Shown one piece after another: positions 46,723 through 60,259 of a stretch of 64,000 nt of DNA. Position 1 is the stretch's first letter; each line of letters begins with the position of its first letter. The DNA comes from Lavandula angustifolia (lineage: Eukaryota; Streptophyta; Magnoliopsida; Lamiales; Lamiaceae): NCBI GenBank assembly GCA_028984105.1, contig CM054802.1, forward strand, positions 32,143,395 to 32,207,394, written 5' to 3'. Made by a program: the position numbers and the translations under genes. The notes under the pieces were generated by a model. That model was not told where the DNA came from and searched no databases. It saw only the letters and a program-made list of their open reading frames with translations.

Positions 46723-49505
46723 GATTAAATTTTGGAGAGATTTGGGGATTTGGGAGAGACAAATACGAGGTTGGTGAGGGAATTTGTGTTGTGTTCGACA
46801 GTCGGAATATGAACACATATTATTGCAGATATGGCGTGGAGGGGATGGGGTATGGAATGACGGAAATGCCCTTGCAGTTACTTGTCAATTCTTGGGTCTT
46901 TTGGATTTGTTGGGTAACAATTTTTTATGTCTGCTGTATTATCTTATGATGGAGAATATTTTTTATATTTTTGAAGTTAGAAATTAGATTATATGTTGCT
47001 GGTAGTGTTGCAAGCAAATCTGATAATAATATACAAAGGCAACGTCTTCATTTTTTTTAAATTTTATTTAAATGTTACGAGGAAAACTATTGTAGCTAAT
47101 GTTATATTTTTATCATCAAACACTCAAATTAAACTCATTGGAAATATATCTCTAATCAAAATAATCATTTACTAATAAATGAGTCCAAGTTCAAAATTAA
47201 GATTGTATGAATTCTATTTATCAAATTTATTTTTAGGGGATTTACTAGTCTAAACTTCATGGTGTAAAATATGTCACCTTATTTTAAAAAAATAGAAACG
47301 AAAATCTCTGAAATATGTTAAAAGTAATATTTTACGCCACGACGTTTATAACTAAAAATAGACCAACCTCGAATAAAAATTTTCCTTTTCGGTATCTAAT
47401 AGTACTTTATTATTAAGTTATTAAAGTTACTTCATTATCATAATTGAATGTACGATAGAGTGCGAACTAAGTGAAATTTGGAAAAGTAGTAGGAAATTAA
47501 TTTCCATGTCTATTTCAATTTATTAATTTATTTTTAAATGGACCACCTAAGTCATTAATGTATTAATGTAGATAGTATTAAATATAGTAATATCAAAATT
47601 AGAGACGAAGATGTCCCCCCAAAACGGATTACTTACTCCGAGTTTTTATTATATATATTCTTAAATAAATTATTATTTCGTCTTTGCTGATCGATCACAT
47701 TCACATCATGTACACAAATACACATAGAATATATAGGGTTTCTCTCTTCTATTTAATGATCGCACATTCACACCCATATATATCACATGATTGATTCCAT
47801 ATATATTTTTAATGTTTAATGAGTTTATATAAAATAATTGAGGGAATAATTTGATTTGCATAGACGCATATATAGTAAATTATCCCATCTCTTTAAAAAA
47901 AATAAAAAAAATCCATCTCTTATCTGATCACGTTGCTTCGTGATTTCTGGACAGCATCAATCAAGAATTCGAATATTACTTGATTGTAAATGAAAAAACC
48001 GAAGCGTATGAGAGAGAGAAGGGCAAAAATGGGGAAAATTGGAAAGGGAAATTAGGAAACAAAGAAGTTGAGTAGGGCAGTGGAAGTGATATTATTCTCA
48101 TATAAGTTCGAAGGACTCAGTTTCCATGCAACTTCGTGGCTTTTGTTGTTTAGCCCATCAATAATATAGGCCAGCCAAACCAAGCTAAATATGTAAATCA
48201 TGTAGAAAATATATATACATACATATGGATGTGTAATTTGTATGTATAGATTATCACGGCAGAACAAACGACAAAGGGCGTACCCAGCAGCAATCGCGGC
48301 CTATACATGAAGAGCCGTTTGAAAACTAAACTGATATCTATCCCTTTCACCTTCCCAAGAATCAAATGATCATCACATCGTATTCGACCCGTGTCGTCTA
48401 GTCAAAGATTACATGTTCAAATCCATCTAGATAGATATTATTGTGGTATATATCTTTTTATTACAAGAGCAGGACCGGATCTATGACTATGAATTAGGGG
48501 GCGAAGTCTATAACCTCGAGAGCATGAATGAATCCAAAATATGCATGAATTAGAGGAGAAATATGCAATTTCGAGATAGAGTGGACGAAATAATAAATCT
48601 TTCAAAAAACTACAGTAAGAATTGAGATTCAACGCGATTTAAGAGGCGGATTTGGAACTGCCAATGCTCGAGAGTGATATTGTGCGATATTTGTTACTTC
48701 AAAAGTCGAAATAACAAATTTTCAAAAAAATATACCTCCAAAATGATCCTTAAACAAGAGTAGAGTTTACTCAAACTAATGCATCATAGGTAGACCAATA
48801 ATGATGTTGACATAGGGGCAGATCTAGTGATCTAAATTAAGTGGCAAAATTTACAATTTATAAATAGAGGGATGAAATCAACAATTTCGAGGGAAAAAAT
48901 AAATCTTATATTTTTTTCTTTTCCAAAACTACACTAAAAAAATTGAATTTGGCACTATTCAAGAGCGACCCCCACCAACCTTGAAGCCACCAATGCGTTA
49001 ATGAGATTCGAACTTGTGATTTCTAGCCACAAGATATCTATAGACACATCAGACATGATTCTACTTGAATCTAAATACCAAGGTACATACTATGTTTACA
49101 TGAAGTATTATATAACAAGAGATATAATAGAAACAATTTGATAGTCAATGTCGAAAAAGGGAATAGTACAAGCTAGACCCTTAAGTAGGAAGGAAAGCAC
49201 ACACATAGTCATTTAGAAAGTAACTATAACTATATCCAACTACCACTATTAACATGCAGCCAACCACCAAATTCATAAGCTAGACCAGGATGGTTGGGAC
49301 CTGCAGCCAACCACCAAATTCATGTTATATACCCTCACCAGCCACATACCTGACTAGTGTTTACCCGATCGACTCCGTTGGGCCACGATATCATTCCTGA
49401 AACGAGAATAAACCCATCGTCAAGACTTGAATAGTACAACATAGGAAGTCCTTCTATCCATACCAACACTCCATTGTCATTGCAGGTAGTTGAAACAAAA
49501 GTTGC
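46723..49505. other. Intergenic between CNGC4 and the myosin gene
   Basis: CNGC4 promoter and leader, then AT-rich DNA. Two related segments (about 48470-48800 and 48820-49030) share features such as GGATCTA/AGATCTAGTGATCTA and CAATTTCGAG before TAAATC, and look like diverged copies of one unknown repeat. No gene, RNA or clear promoter element is identified. Confidence 0.4.
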
Positions 49506-52500
49506 TCACCATTTTCGACGAATTTTCTCAGCATCGTATCCGGGCTTTTGTACTTTTGACTTGGCCTCCTTTAGCCGGCCCTTGAAATCAGTTTTCCATG
49601 TTGCGAACCTGTGTTTTAGGTTCTGCATTTCATCTCCACCACTATTACTCACCCAAGGGATATTGAGTGACTTAAGTTTTGCAATAGCCCGGGCTTCATC
49701 GTCCATCTTGTGTTTTTTCTGGTCATCCTTGGAGAGAGGCAGAGCTAATTCTAAGCCACGGTTGTTATGCTCATTAGCATTGTCTTTTTTACCCTTTTTA
49801 GGAGCTTTGCCATGGGACCTATCACCAGACTGTGCTCCCGACGAGGTACTCTCGCAATCGGAAAACTGAGGTGATTTGCTATCAGGAAGCTTTTGGGGCA
49901 GCCCTATAGTTTTGTCTGTACTTATACTCTTTCTTGCAGCAACCAAACTCTTCTGCAACAAAAAAGTGAAGAAGGAGACGGTTCTTTAGTAACTCATGAT
50001 GCCTCGTTTGCAACTAAGACTGTTTGCATCCTTGTCTAGTACCACCTCCTTCCCATTATAATGGCTCGTTTTCCTATTTGGATCGTCCAATAAAAGTGGC
50101 TCATTCTAAAATAGGTAAATACTGTTCAGACAAAATCTAACTAGCAAAAAGTCAAATAACGTACCCCACAAAACACTACTTTCTTAATTCTTGTATTGAA
50201 AAGTTCTGAGCCATATTTAACTGGACGGAAGTAGTATATATCAGCAGATTCCCTAGCTGGCTAGGCTTACACGTAATGGCTTTCGGAGTTAAAAAGAAAC
50301 CACCTAACTGGAGTGACTTACTTGTAATGATGTCATCTGTTTGTGCCACAAGTCCTCCATGGACTTCATCCTTGATTCATATTCCAACCACTTTTCCTCA
50401 TATTTTTGCACTTGCTCTCTTAATACAGCATTTTCTTTTTCTTTTCTTCCAATAGTCACTTCTGCTATCAATAAGCTCTTTTGCAGTTCAATAGCTAAAG
50501 GTGTCACTTGAGACACTTCCATTTTCTCGTCCTGATCAAACAAATAGACTCTTTCATATTTGCATGTGGATAAGCAAATGAAGCGTAAAAAAGTGGTTAA
50601 AAGAGGGAAAACACATTGATTTTAGATAACTATTGTTTCATTTCTTTTGTAGCCGGACAGCATTTTTTCGTTGTTTTCAGTTTCATTTTGTGACAAGGAA
50701 GAGTTCAGATATTCGACAGAAGCTACCTTAAGTTCATAAATCGTCCTTTCTTGTAATTCTCTACCAACACTCGTTTCGGGTATTTCTCTACCGACATTCC
50801 TTTCTGGTATTTCTCTACTGACACTGGATTGTTTGAAATCCTGAATGTTACTAAACTGTCTGCATGCAAGCCATCCACGAATTACTGCACAAGAGAGTAC
50901 TTTTAAATGGAAAGGTCTGTAGGAATTCATAATCTACAACCGAAAGGATTGAAGATTTACCAGATTGTATTTGCAGAACTGCCATAAGCTGCTCCTCCAG
51001 CTCCTGCCAAGCAACCTCCTTCTTCAACCTAAGTAAATCAATATACTCTCGTCTTACGATTTCACCACGGACATCTGCAGTTATATAATTATCAAAAATC
51101 GACAAGAAAATCATTTTCATAATGCACATATGAAACAGTGAAATAATTACTAATGAAAGAAAACCACATATATAACAGATAAATTTGAGCCTTATTGAAG
51201 AGTTGGAGAAAATAAGAAGCCTTGGTGAGAAGTGTGCATATCTTCCCTTAGACGAAGAGATAGGCTATTGTTTGAACTTTGAACAATTCATTCACAGTGG
51301 CAATTGGTTGCTCTAGTTAAAGTTATCATGATGATTCAGAAAATGATGCCTTACATGATTGCAATGTGGTAGTCCCACCCTTAAGTTTGCGAAAATTCCT
51401 ACGAGCGAGATAACCACGGAAGCATTTCTGCACCGCATTGGAACCTTTCACAATTTGTCTTCTAACATCTTCGAGAGCACCAATCTGTAGTCAATCATAA
51501 TAAAATAAGAGAAAAGATTAACCAAACTTAAAATATTTGTTAGGAATCAAAAAATACTTAAACAATTAAAGTATAAGTGCAAAATGGTGGAAATCTAAAC
51601 CATGACTATGCATTAGAAATTTATAATGTTTAAACAAAGACAATTTACCTGTCCTGCTCGGAAGTATAATTTTTTATAACCAACTTGGTACAATTCAGGA
51701 AGGATAACAAACTGCTGTAGAATGGCAATTGAGATACTTAACGGATCTTGGCACGATTTACTGTCAGGAAGTAAGATCCCATACCTAAAGCCGTGCCAGC
51801 ATATTAAGGAGAGATCAAAAGTATCGGTAAGAAGTGAAATGGGCATGAAAGTAGCAGCAGTTCACCTTCTTGAGAATTCTTGATGTGTCATCCGGGTTGG
51901 GTACCCAGATCTCGAGATCCTAACAACTTCTAGAATGCCACAGCACCTAAGCTGCTCTGATACAAGATCATTTTCGAATGCACCAGGAATTTTCTTGCTA
52001 TTTGGCTTTATACAACGAATGAAATGGGGAGTTGTACTTTCAAGCTGCTGAATTAATTTAAAGAGCTGGTCCTGCAGCCATAAAATTTCTACAAACCCTC
52101 AAGAAACATGTCATGCGTGCAGAGAAATACTATGACAAACATAACCAAAGAAAATGATACTTGCTAACAAATTTACCAGCAAGCAAGCATTTTACTATGT
52201 CTTCTAATATACGCTATCACATTGAAGAAGAATCAAATCAAACTACTTTGTGAATCCTGTCTTTAAAACCCTTTCTTTTGGTTTCTTAATGACTCATAAT
52301 TTGATCTGTACATGTTGGCGCAAGAAGCAGGTTGAGCATGAAAAGAAATGAAGAGCACTCTATGCACCTTGAATTTATTTATAACACTTTGCTTCTGAGA
52401 AGTAGGCATTCCCAACTGCTTTGATGAGCCTGGTGTTTTCTGGGATGGATTAATCATTGAGGCAAACAATTGAGGCAATTGGCTGTTGCACAATGATAAT

Positions 52501-54440
52501 AGTTGAATGATTTCAAAATGCAATGGATCTCTGTTCTTTTCCAGGAATTCTCCAGTGTCGTAGAGAACCTGAAAATAACATTAACCTCATTGACAAAATG
52601 ATTGAATGTCTAGTACCAAAACAACACCATTTTACAAATTAGATGCCAGTATATCATCCTTGCGATTCATCAGAGGAATTTCTACAAGGCATGTTCAGTA
52701 CCAATATCAACAATTAGCAAATTTGCATATAAACCAGACACAATTCATGCAAACATAACTGATGTACTGTATATCCAAATATGTGTGATGCTATGAGTCC
52801 AGCAGGTCATATTTGACCAGTTTCTAGTGCAATGGGAGTCGGCATAATTACTTTTCTCAAAACTGCAAGTTACGAATAAATGTTGTAGATCAATGCTTCA
52901 CATATTCAGGAGAGACATTCCAAACATGTATCACATAGCTATTAAGCTATAGACAAAAGTTCTCCTGAACTTCACTTTGTTACATAATTTCAGAAAATAA
53001 TAGTGAAATGGTCAAACATCGTGCTAATAGTAATTGTCATATATATGGAGAATATTAATGAAATGATAGTTGTATGAATAAGATCCACTTGCAAGCTTTA
53101 TGAAATGCAGAGATTCCAGATAATAACTCAGAGTTCTGCTTAAATTCCCAACATTGCAGCTACAGATATGATCAGACAGGTTTCTGTTGAAACTCTGAAA
53201 AAGTATAGCATTAAGACTTACCTCTCCAGCATAATGGTGAACACTAAATTCCCTGGGTCCGTCTCCTTTAAAGCAACGATTAGCATCCAAATGCTGTTTC
53301 AGCTTAGCTGCGAAAGTTAAACTTGTCGCTTTCGGGAAATTCGACTCTTCATCCAATAAAGATACTAGACCAAGAGGTTTCTGTTACAGAATGCCAATGT
53401 GAACAGTGAATGCAAAAAATGAAAAAGGAAAAGGAAAACCACCATAGCAGTGTTTCAGCTTTGTAGCAGGTCTATCTGGCTATTAAAATGCTAAACACAC
53501 ACTTTTTAAGAAAATTTGGCTTTGGCTCAGACTCTTGGGCAAAACAAAGGAACTCATAAATTTATTAACGTTATTGAGTTTACGAAGGAACAGAGAGAGA
53601 GTAGATGCACACTCTGTCACATGTCAATATTCATCACTGAAATTCCTGAATATGATAGAAGTACTACCTTCTCAAAGAGATCCAAACACTCCTGGTTATC
53701 TTCAAAATCTACTTTTCTCCAGTCAATTCCATCTAACTCATATTCCTAAGACAATATGATTGAAAAAAAAAAATCTGTAAAAGATATAGTAAACTGCATT
53801 AGAACTAGTAAAATCATATATACAACATAGACAATTCATAGGACATACACTAAAAATGTATAGAAAATGATTATTCGTATGCCACAGAAACTTCAGATAA
53901 ATAAATATATTAAGTAGGACTTATTAAAGGGTTTATCATATTTATATTCTTTGTAACAAGCTGGATACAATTGATATGTATGGTCCGGCTTGAGGGAAGT
54001 CTAAAGAGTTTATCATATTTCATTTGTGCATCTATCTTTACTTATTTAGATAGACTTTATATTAAGATTAGATTATAACACTGGTCTCTACGGAAATCTT
54101 GTACTTGTATAATATACAAAATAAATTATTATCTTTTACATATAGTAGCTATTAAGAGTCTAAATAAGACTAATTGCTTCATATTTGCTGAAGTCTCATA
54201 GTGTTTTTAACATTCTAAGTACCAACTAACCCAGCCATGAAGTCCAATGAACTTGTAAATAACTAGAGTATGTATGAGATGCATACCTCTTGCTCAAGTT
54301 TGAAGAGATGTTGGTTAAAATGTTGTTGGAGTCTCTCATTAGCATAGTTGATGCAGAACTGTTCGAAGCTATTTTGCTGGAGACAAGAACAAAAGGAATA
54401 AAAATTGGCACATCGCTCAAAACTATAAGAACAGAAAACG

Positions 54441-54478
<38 letters not shown>

Positions 54479-57400
54479 ATTAACATAGTATACCTTAAAA
54501 GATTCAAACCCATAAATATCTAATATGCTTATGGATCTTCCAGTGTGTTGCTTGCCCCTTGCAAGTGATAAATTGATCTTTTCCACTAGCCAGTCAAACA
54601 AGTTTGCATGGATGAACTTAGCTAATGAGTCTCTCGTATCAATTGCCTAAATTGAGTGGAGAAAAAATCTTTGATTGAGATATATATTTGGACCAAATAG
54701 CTTACTAGACAAGTACATGAATGTGAAAGGACTAGCAATAAAAACTTGTCTCCTCCATTTCATGCCCAGGTAGTGAATCTCAACTAACATACTACCTGTT
54801 GCAGTGTCAACTTTTTGGCGACTTTGTCCTTTCCAGCTTGTATGCTGTAAGTTGATAGAGCATGCATCAACTCAGGAATACCACATCCAATCAGGTTAGC
54901 AGCACTGGTAACAGCTGTGGATAAGAGGACGTAATGCAAAATATCTTAGCCAATGTCAAATATCGTAGCCAAAATTACCAAAATGTTTTCAGGAAAAAAG
55001 GGAGACAGAATAGGAAAGAATATAAATTTCTAACTTAATAGAAAGGAGACAAACAAAGGCATAGGAAGCATGAAGAAGAGGAGATTCACCCAGCATGAGC
55101 TCAACAAAAACTACTAAGATTTCCCAAGTACAGATAGCAATATAATTTTAAGCAAAGTTTTTTGAATGCACACGATGTGCTTGGAAAGTGTGTGTGCTGC
55201 TGCACTTTCAGAACAAAGTTTCATACCATACTGCAGATTCTACTTTCAAGCATCTTTTACTGGGATGTTGAGGCTCTGGTTCTCAATTTCTAAATTTAGA
55301 TGAGCTGTAAAAATATTGAAAATACAGGTTAATTGAGTGAGATTTATGTATTATTGAGAAGTTGATAAGGAGACCTTTATTTTTTAATATATACAACTAA
55401 ATAATAACTTAAATAAGAAGACCTTTATTTGAAGTACAACCCAAAGATATAAAAATTAACAGAAAAACTGAAATAAAGAGTAATGTATTAATGCTGGGTG
55501 GCAGGGGGTAAAGGGGGGTCGAATAGAAATTACAGAAATATTAATTAACTAAGTGATGAGATAGGCTTATGTATCCAGTTGGAATTGAGATGTAGGACTT
55601 GCAATGTTCTTTAGGATAGAAACAGTGAAGCGGAAATGCTGAATGTTTTTTCACGAGAAATGGATTGAGCATAGAATTCTCATTGGACAATAAGAAAACC
55701 AAATACTTCACCAGTAGTAATGGAGCGCACCAAATACTTCACCAGTAGTAATGGAGCGCATCAAGGATCTCCATTTTTTTTTTTTAATGTATTATGGACT
55801 CAAAGTTGTAGACGTCCAAATAATAAAGGTAAGCAATGAAGGACTGCAAGGAAGATGAGCAATCTGGTTTCATTGTAGCGGAAACTAGATTCTAGCAGTG
55901 TAACTTAAACCTAACCGGGGGTTAAGGGAAGAAGGCACTAAGTTCATCAATTTTAAAATTATTATGTAAACAACAACAATCATGTTACCCAAGTAGAGAT
56001 ATTGTTCATCCAAGGGAAATATAGAACAAAAGCAAACTAAAAACAAGAGGAAGACCAACTACCTTCATCATCAACAACCTCTATATGGTTTTCATTGTCA
56101 ATGACAAGAAATGTTATGTTTCCCAGCCACAATACAGCAGCAATCATCTCAAAGACCTGCTCCTGATCATCTTTGCACATTCCAATAATATTTAATGCTT
56201 CCTAGCACAAACAAAACATTTAAATGCATTAATAAGACTTTGGAGCAGAAAAGAAAATGTACCATGAAGGGATACTGAATTAGTTTCTCAAAAAACCAAG
56301 TAAAGGAAACAACAATTTTGTTATTAGTGATTTTTTGTAATAAAGAGTGAGCTTTTTCCTAGAAAAAACAACTTAAAACTCTTTAAAGCAAAAGCAAGAC
56401 AGTAAGTTAACTGAGCCGTGATATCTAAGCTATTGAACGGAGAAACCCGTACAACTTATCAGTTGTTCTGGTACATTACCACGAGCACATGAAAATTTTG
56501 GGCATCATCAACTCCATGAATCTCTAAGCAATCACTCTGATTGAGATATGTGTAATCACATGCACTTTTTAAGTTTAACCTGCCTGAAAAGGAAATAACA
56601 TGGACAATATAAATGATATAGTCATATAGATGACATAAAGCTATGCATGGAAACACACTATGTCATAACTTACAACAAAAATGATAGCAAACGAAAAACA
56701 CCAATTTTTATGACATTTTCATTACAATTCATTTTGCAACTGTCGCACTAAATAAATGAACTAATCAAAGAAGATATCAGAACAAGTTCAGAGACACAAA
56801 AAACCATTTTTGTCTCCAAGGTACAACGAAATTTTAAAAGGAAAAATAAAAAAGAATAGCAAAGTTACTCGAAAATGGAGCCAAAGCTGAACACAAACCT
56901 TGGAGACCCGAAGGAGCCCCAGCACAAAGCTGATAGAAAATATGGTATGACCTCTCTCCTTGGGCTAACTGAACTACTCTTGACTGATACAATCAGATAT
57001 TTGTTTCAAAATGTTAATCCATGATAGGAGATACAGAAGAGAAGATAGTTAACCGTACGTCAGATAGACAGACTGACCTTTTCAAGCAGGACTACAAATT
57101 GATCCAGAAGTAGATGTTTGACATGTATAAAATTAAAGACAAAAAGTCAGTTAATATTTTTAAAATTTTCAACTTGGAATCTACAAGTTTGCTTACAAAT
57201 TTGTATTTTAGCACCAGTTATTTTTCCAGTAGCACTAAAATGGATTTCAATTAACTTTCCCTGAATCAAATTTGAAATACCAACAAGTCATGGTACCTGT
57301 AACTAAAAAACTATTAAGAAGTCTCTACAATTAGAACAATTTAGGCAGAGAGAACTCACAAATCGGCTGGAGTTGTCATTCCTGGCTGTTTTTGCATTAC

Positions 57401-59491
57401 CAAAGGCTTCCAATATAGAGCTTGAATGCAGGAACTCGGATTCTATTCCACCGTTACCGCCACCCAGTGCAGCCAAATATTGCATGGCTAACTTAGCTGT
57501 TTCAGTCTTCCCAGCTCCACTCTCTCCACTGCATACCATAACAAACCATCACCGTTTTTCCAATAACATATCCATATATTTCTGCCAAAATAGAAAAATA
57601 AACAAAATGAAGCATGTTGAGGACCATCTAGATTTCAAGTGTATCTTTGTATCTGATACTGTTATACTTCTGAGTAGAGTTCTTTTGTCGTCTTAAATTG
57701 CCATCTTATTTAATGCCTCTTTCACTAATATATTTGTTCTTCTTGTTTAATTTAATCTTTAACTAGTACCTATTTCTGTTCATTTATTTTTCTCTTTCAC
57801 TTATTAAGTTTTTGCTTTATCTTTGTCATCCACCCAAAAAAATGAAAAGAACTAGAAGGAAAACTGAAATAGAAGCAAGGAGGCAGGAACACTTCAACAA
57901 ACCTTATCACAATGGACTGATTTTTTTCATCTGCAAAATTCACAATAGTAGCAAAAATATGAGATTTAACACCTTGAGCTAGATGATATGTCAATTATAA
58001 GGAGCATTCGAAGTACTTTAAGGTATTGTATAATGCCTGTCATCATTTCATCAAATGCTTTGTCAGCAATAGCATAAACATGAGGGCTGTCTAGAAGCTT
58101 CTGTCTATAAGCTTCGATGAAGTCATCTCCATATAGCTGGATGTCTTTGAAAGGATTGACTGCCACTAAAACAGACCCTGCCTTACTCTAGGTAAAACAG
58201 GCACGAGAAATCGCTCAATGGAATAGATAAAATGCGTACACATTAAGAAAAATCTGGATCACTTCTTACATATACTATGTCTTGAGAAAATCTGTAGTGA
58301 ATATTGTGAAGAACTGAAGGCTCATTCAAATAACTAAGTTGTATAAGATCATCCACCCCCTGAAGAATGTCTGGATTGGCAGGTTGAATATCAACTTTAC
58401 TAACTGAGACAACCTATAACAACAAGTAAGCATGTAAATCTCTAATTTCAGAGTCATCATAATTACTATAAATATATGAGAAATATGAACTAACAGTTTT
58501 ATCCGACAGCAGAACAGAGACTTTGTCTCCTGAAGTAGATTGTATAACCCCTGATTCCCATGGGCCATTTTGAAGCCGGCACCAAACAAGAAGATTCTGA
58601 AAAATGTTTGGAGCTAGTGACCGTTAATTAGATCTATGTAACATAACAAAATGTGAAACAGACATAGAATAAAATTGTCACTTTTGTAGTTATAATTGTG
58701 ATTCCAGCTAGCAATCTGAATAACTCAATAGTTGCGCGGAAGTGTTCGCATCAAACTCATATCATGTAATCATACTGTAAGAAGTATAAAATTCCAATGC
58801 AGCATGCCAACCAGAAAGGACCTTGGCACATTTAAAGGCCCAACAGGGACAGAACAGGGCAAGTTATACACTAGCAAATGAGAAGCCACAGTTCTAAACT
58901 TTGCTACTGATGGGCAACAGTTTAGATCATACTAAACATAATTCACAAGCACTCAAATTAACCATGCAGGTTTACCTTCTTAAGAAAATATTCCTCATTC
59001 TCGTCCCACTGGGAGATGGCCTTCTCTGCAGGCTTGGACTCACGTCCTCCCTCACTCGAAGCAGCCATCGACTCCCATGGTTTCACTTGATTAACATTTA
59101 TCGCCCCAATACTCTGCCACCTCGATACTTTGGAGTCTCCCTTATTCAAAGGAGCCTCTACCTTCTTAACAGAAGATTCCTCATTCTCGTGGCACTGGGA
59201 GATGGCTTTCTCTCCCAACTTGGACTCACTTCCTTCCTCATCCGAATTAGCCACCGGTTCCCATGGTTTCACTTGTTTAACGTTTTTCGTATGAATACTC
59301 TTCCACCTCGATCCTTGAGCCCCTTCAGGTAGCGCCGCCCGCCTGGCGGAAGGAAGGCGAGTTCGAGAAGTCGGTCGCGCCGGGAGCGCCGGAGGCAAGT
59401 CCTTCGGCTTCTGATTGCTTCTTCGCCCCAGCATATCCAACATTTCCTCTAAGGAGCTCGCACCTTTTGAATCTGGCGAAATTGAAGACAT
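49506..59491 (-). CDS. Class VIII myosin (ATM2/VIIIB type)
   Basis: Read as 24 exons: 59491-58976, 58596-58495, 58413-58270, 58187-58037, 57930-57903, 57528-57360, 57260-57197, 57091-57078, 56983-56899, 56583-56480, 56201-56063, 54914-54796, 54646-54494, 54376-54287, 53745-53668, 53380-53222, 52568-52368, 52071-51866, 51784-51649, 51484-51355, 51074-50961, 50884-50727, 50531-50322, 49952-49506. Sum 3717 bases, 1238 residues. The N-terminus SSLEEMLDML and DLPPALPARPTSRTRLPSAR is the class VIII signature. The motor has P-loop GESGAGKT (315-322), NSSRF (366-370) and DIYGFE (588-593). Three IQ motifs lie from about 887, then a short coiled coil (about 1021-1090) and a basic tail. Class VIII myosins move on actin at plasmodesmata, the cell plate and endosomes. 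An in-frame Met at 59533 is an alternative start. Exon 4 ends at a GC donor, and exon 8 has 14 bases. Confidence 0.93.
50042..50234. mobile_element. Possible Stowaway-like MITE in a myosin intron
   Basis: Starts ACCTCCTTCCCATTATAATG and ends ACTGGACGGAAGTAGTA. The ends are degenerate inverse copies. Lies in the intron between the last two exons. Low confidence. Confidence 0.4.
55698..55759. repeat. Perfect 31-bp tandem duplication
   Basis: ACCAAATACTTCACCAGTAG plus 11 more bases occurs twice head to tail (55698-55728 and 55729-55759) without a mismatch, in the long myosin intron 54915-56062. The perfect identity suggests a recent event. Confidence 0.9.
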
Positions 59492-60214
59492 TGTTGCTAT
59501 TTCTTCACCTATCCTTGGGAGGGAATTCACCAAAAACCTTCCAATTCCAATAAGAATCCTTCAAACTATTTCGCTTAATTCGGCTTACGAACAATGTCTA
59601 GGGCGACATTGTCCAGAACATAGGCCCAAAACCCTACCCAGAATAATTTCCTGAAAAGTTTTTCCAGAAAATAAAATTTTGAATTCGACAATTACACTTC
59701 TTCAGGCGAAATGCATAAAAAATGAAAATTCGGGAAATCCAACGTTGACGGTGGAAGGAAATCGCATTAGAACAACAAATAAACGGCGGAAGCGAACTCA
59801 GGGTTCGTTTGCAGCCGGCATGCGTCGAGCATCAAAATACGTTGCTTTTAAATTTGAGAGTTACGAGGCTAAGACTTCTTACGGAGAGAAACCTAAGAGA
59901 TGGATCGATGGCGATTTGCAGCAACAAATAAATTTCGCAATAAACACAACGAGATCTTCCTCGAAAGGCTTGTTTCTTTTCCGGGGAGCTTTTGGGAAGA
60001 TTTCATGAGTGAAAACCGGGAAATTAGAAAGATGCATGTCAAGAAAGAGAATGAAAATTGGAAACGGAAAATGAGAGAGAGAGGTGGTGGTGGAGGAGAG
60101 GTTTCAAATATTTCGAGGGAAATAGTTAAAGCCGTTAATCCTTCCCGACAAAAATAAAATAAAAATAGGTGCTAGCTTACCGATGCAAGTATTTGGTTTA
60201 GGTAAGTCTACTTC

Positions 60215-60251
<37 letters not shown>

Positions 60252-60259
60252 GAGAGAGA
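59492..60259. other. Upstream region of the myosin gene
   Basis: 5' flank of the minus-strand myosin gene. Open frames on the plus strand (for example 59900-60157) are Arg/Lys/Gly-rich and match no family I know. A (TA)n plus (AG)n tract lies at about 60217-60268. Confidence 0.45.

Noticed and set aside
46455..46724. Proline-rich open frame opposite CNGC4 exon 1
   Set aside because: Antisense shadow of the Glu-run and Arg-rich N-terminus of the channel.
54263..54601. Myosin exon 13 and 14 read through as one open frame with an IYIYIY segment
   Set aside because: The IYIYIY part is an intronic (TA)n tract; exon borders AAG|GTATAC and CCAG|CAAAAT restore the conserved motor sequence.
59679..60157. 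Plus-strand open frames upstream of the myosin gene
   Set aside because: Basic, low-complexity sequence with no conserved motif; more likely 5' flank.
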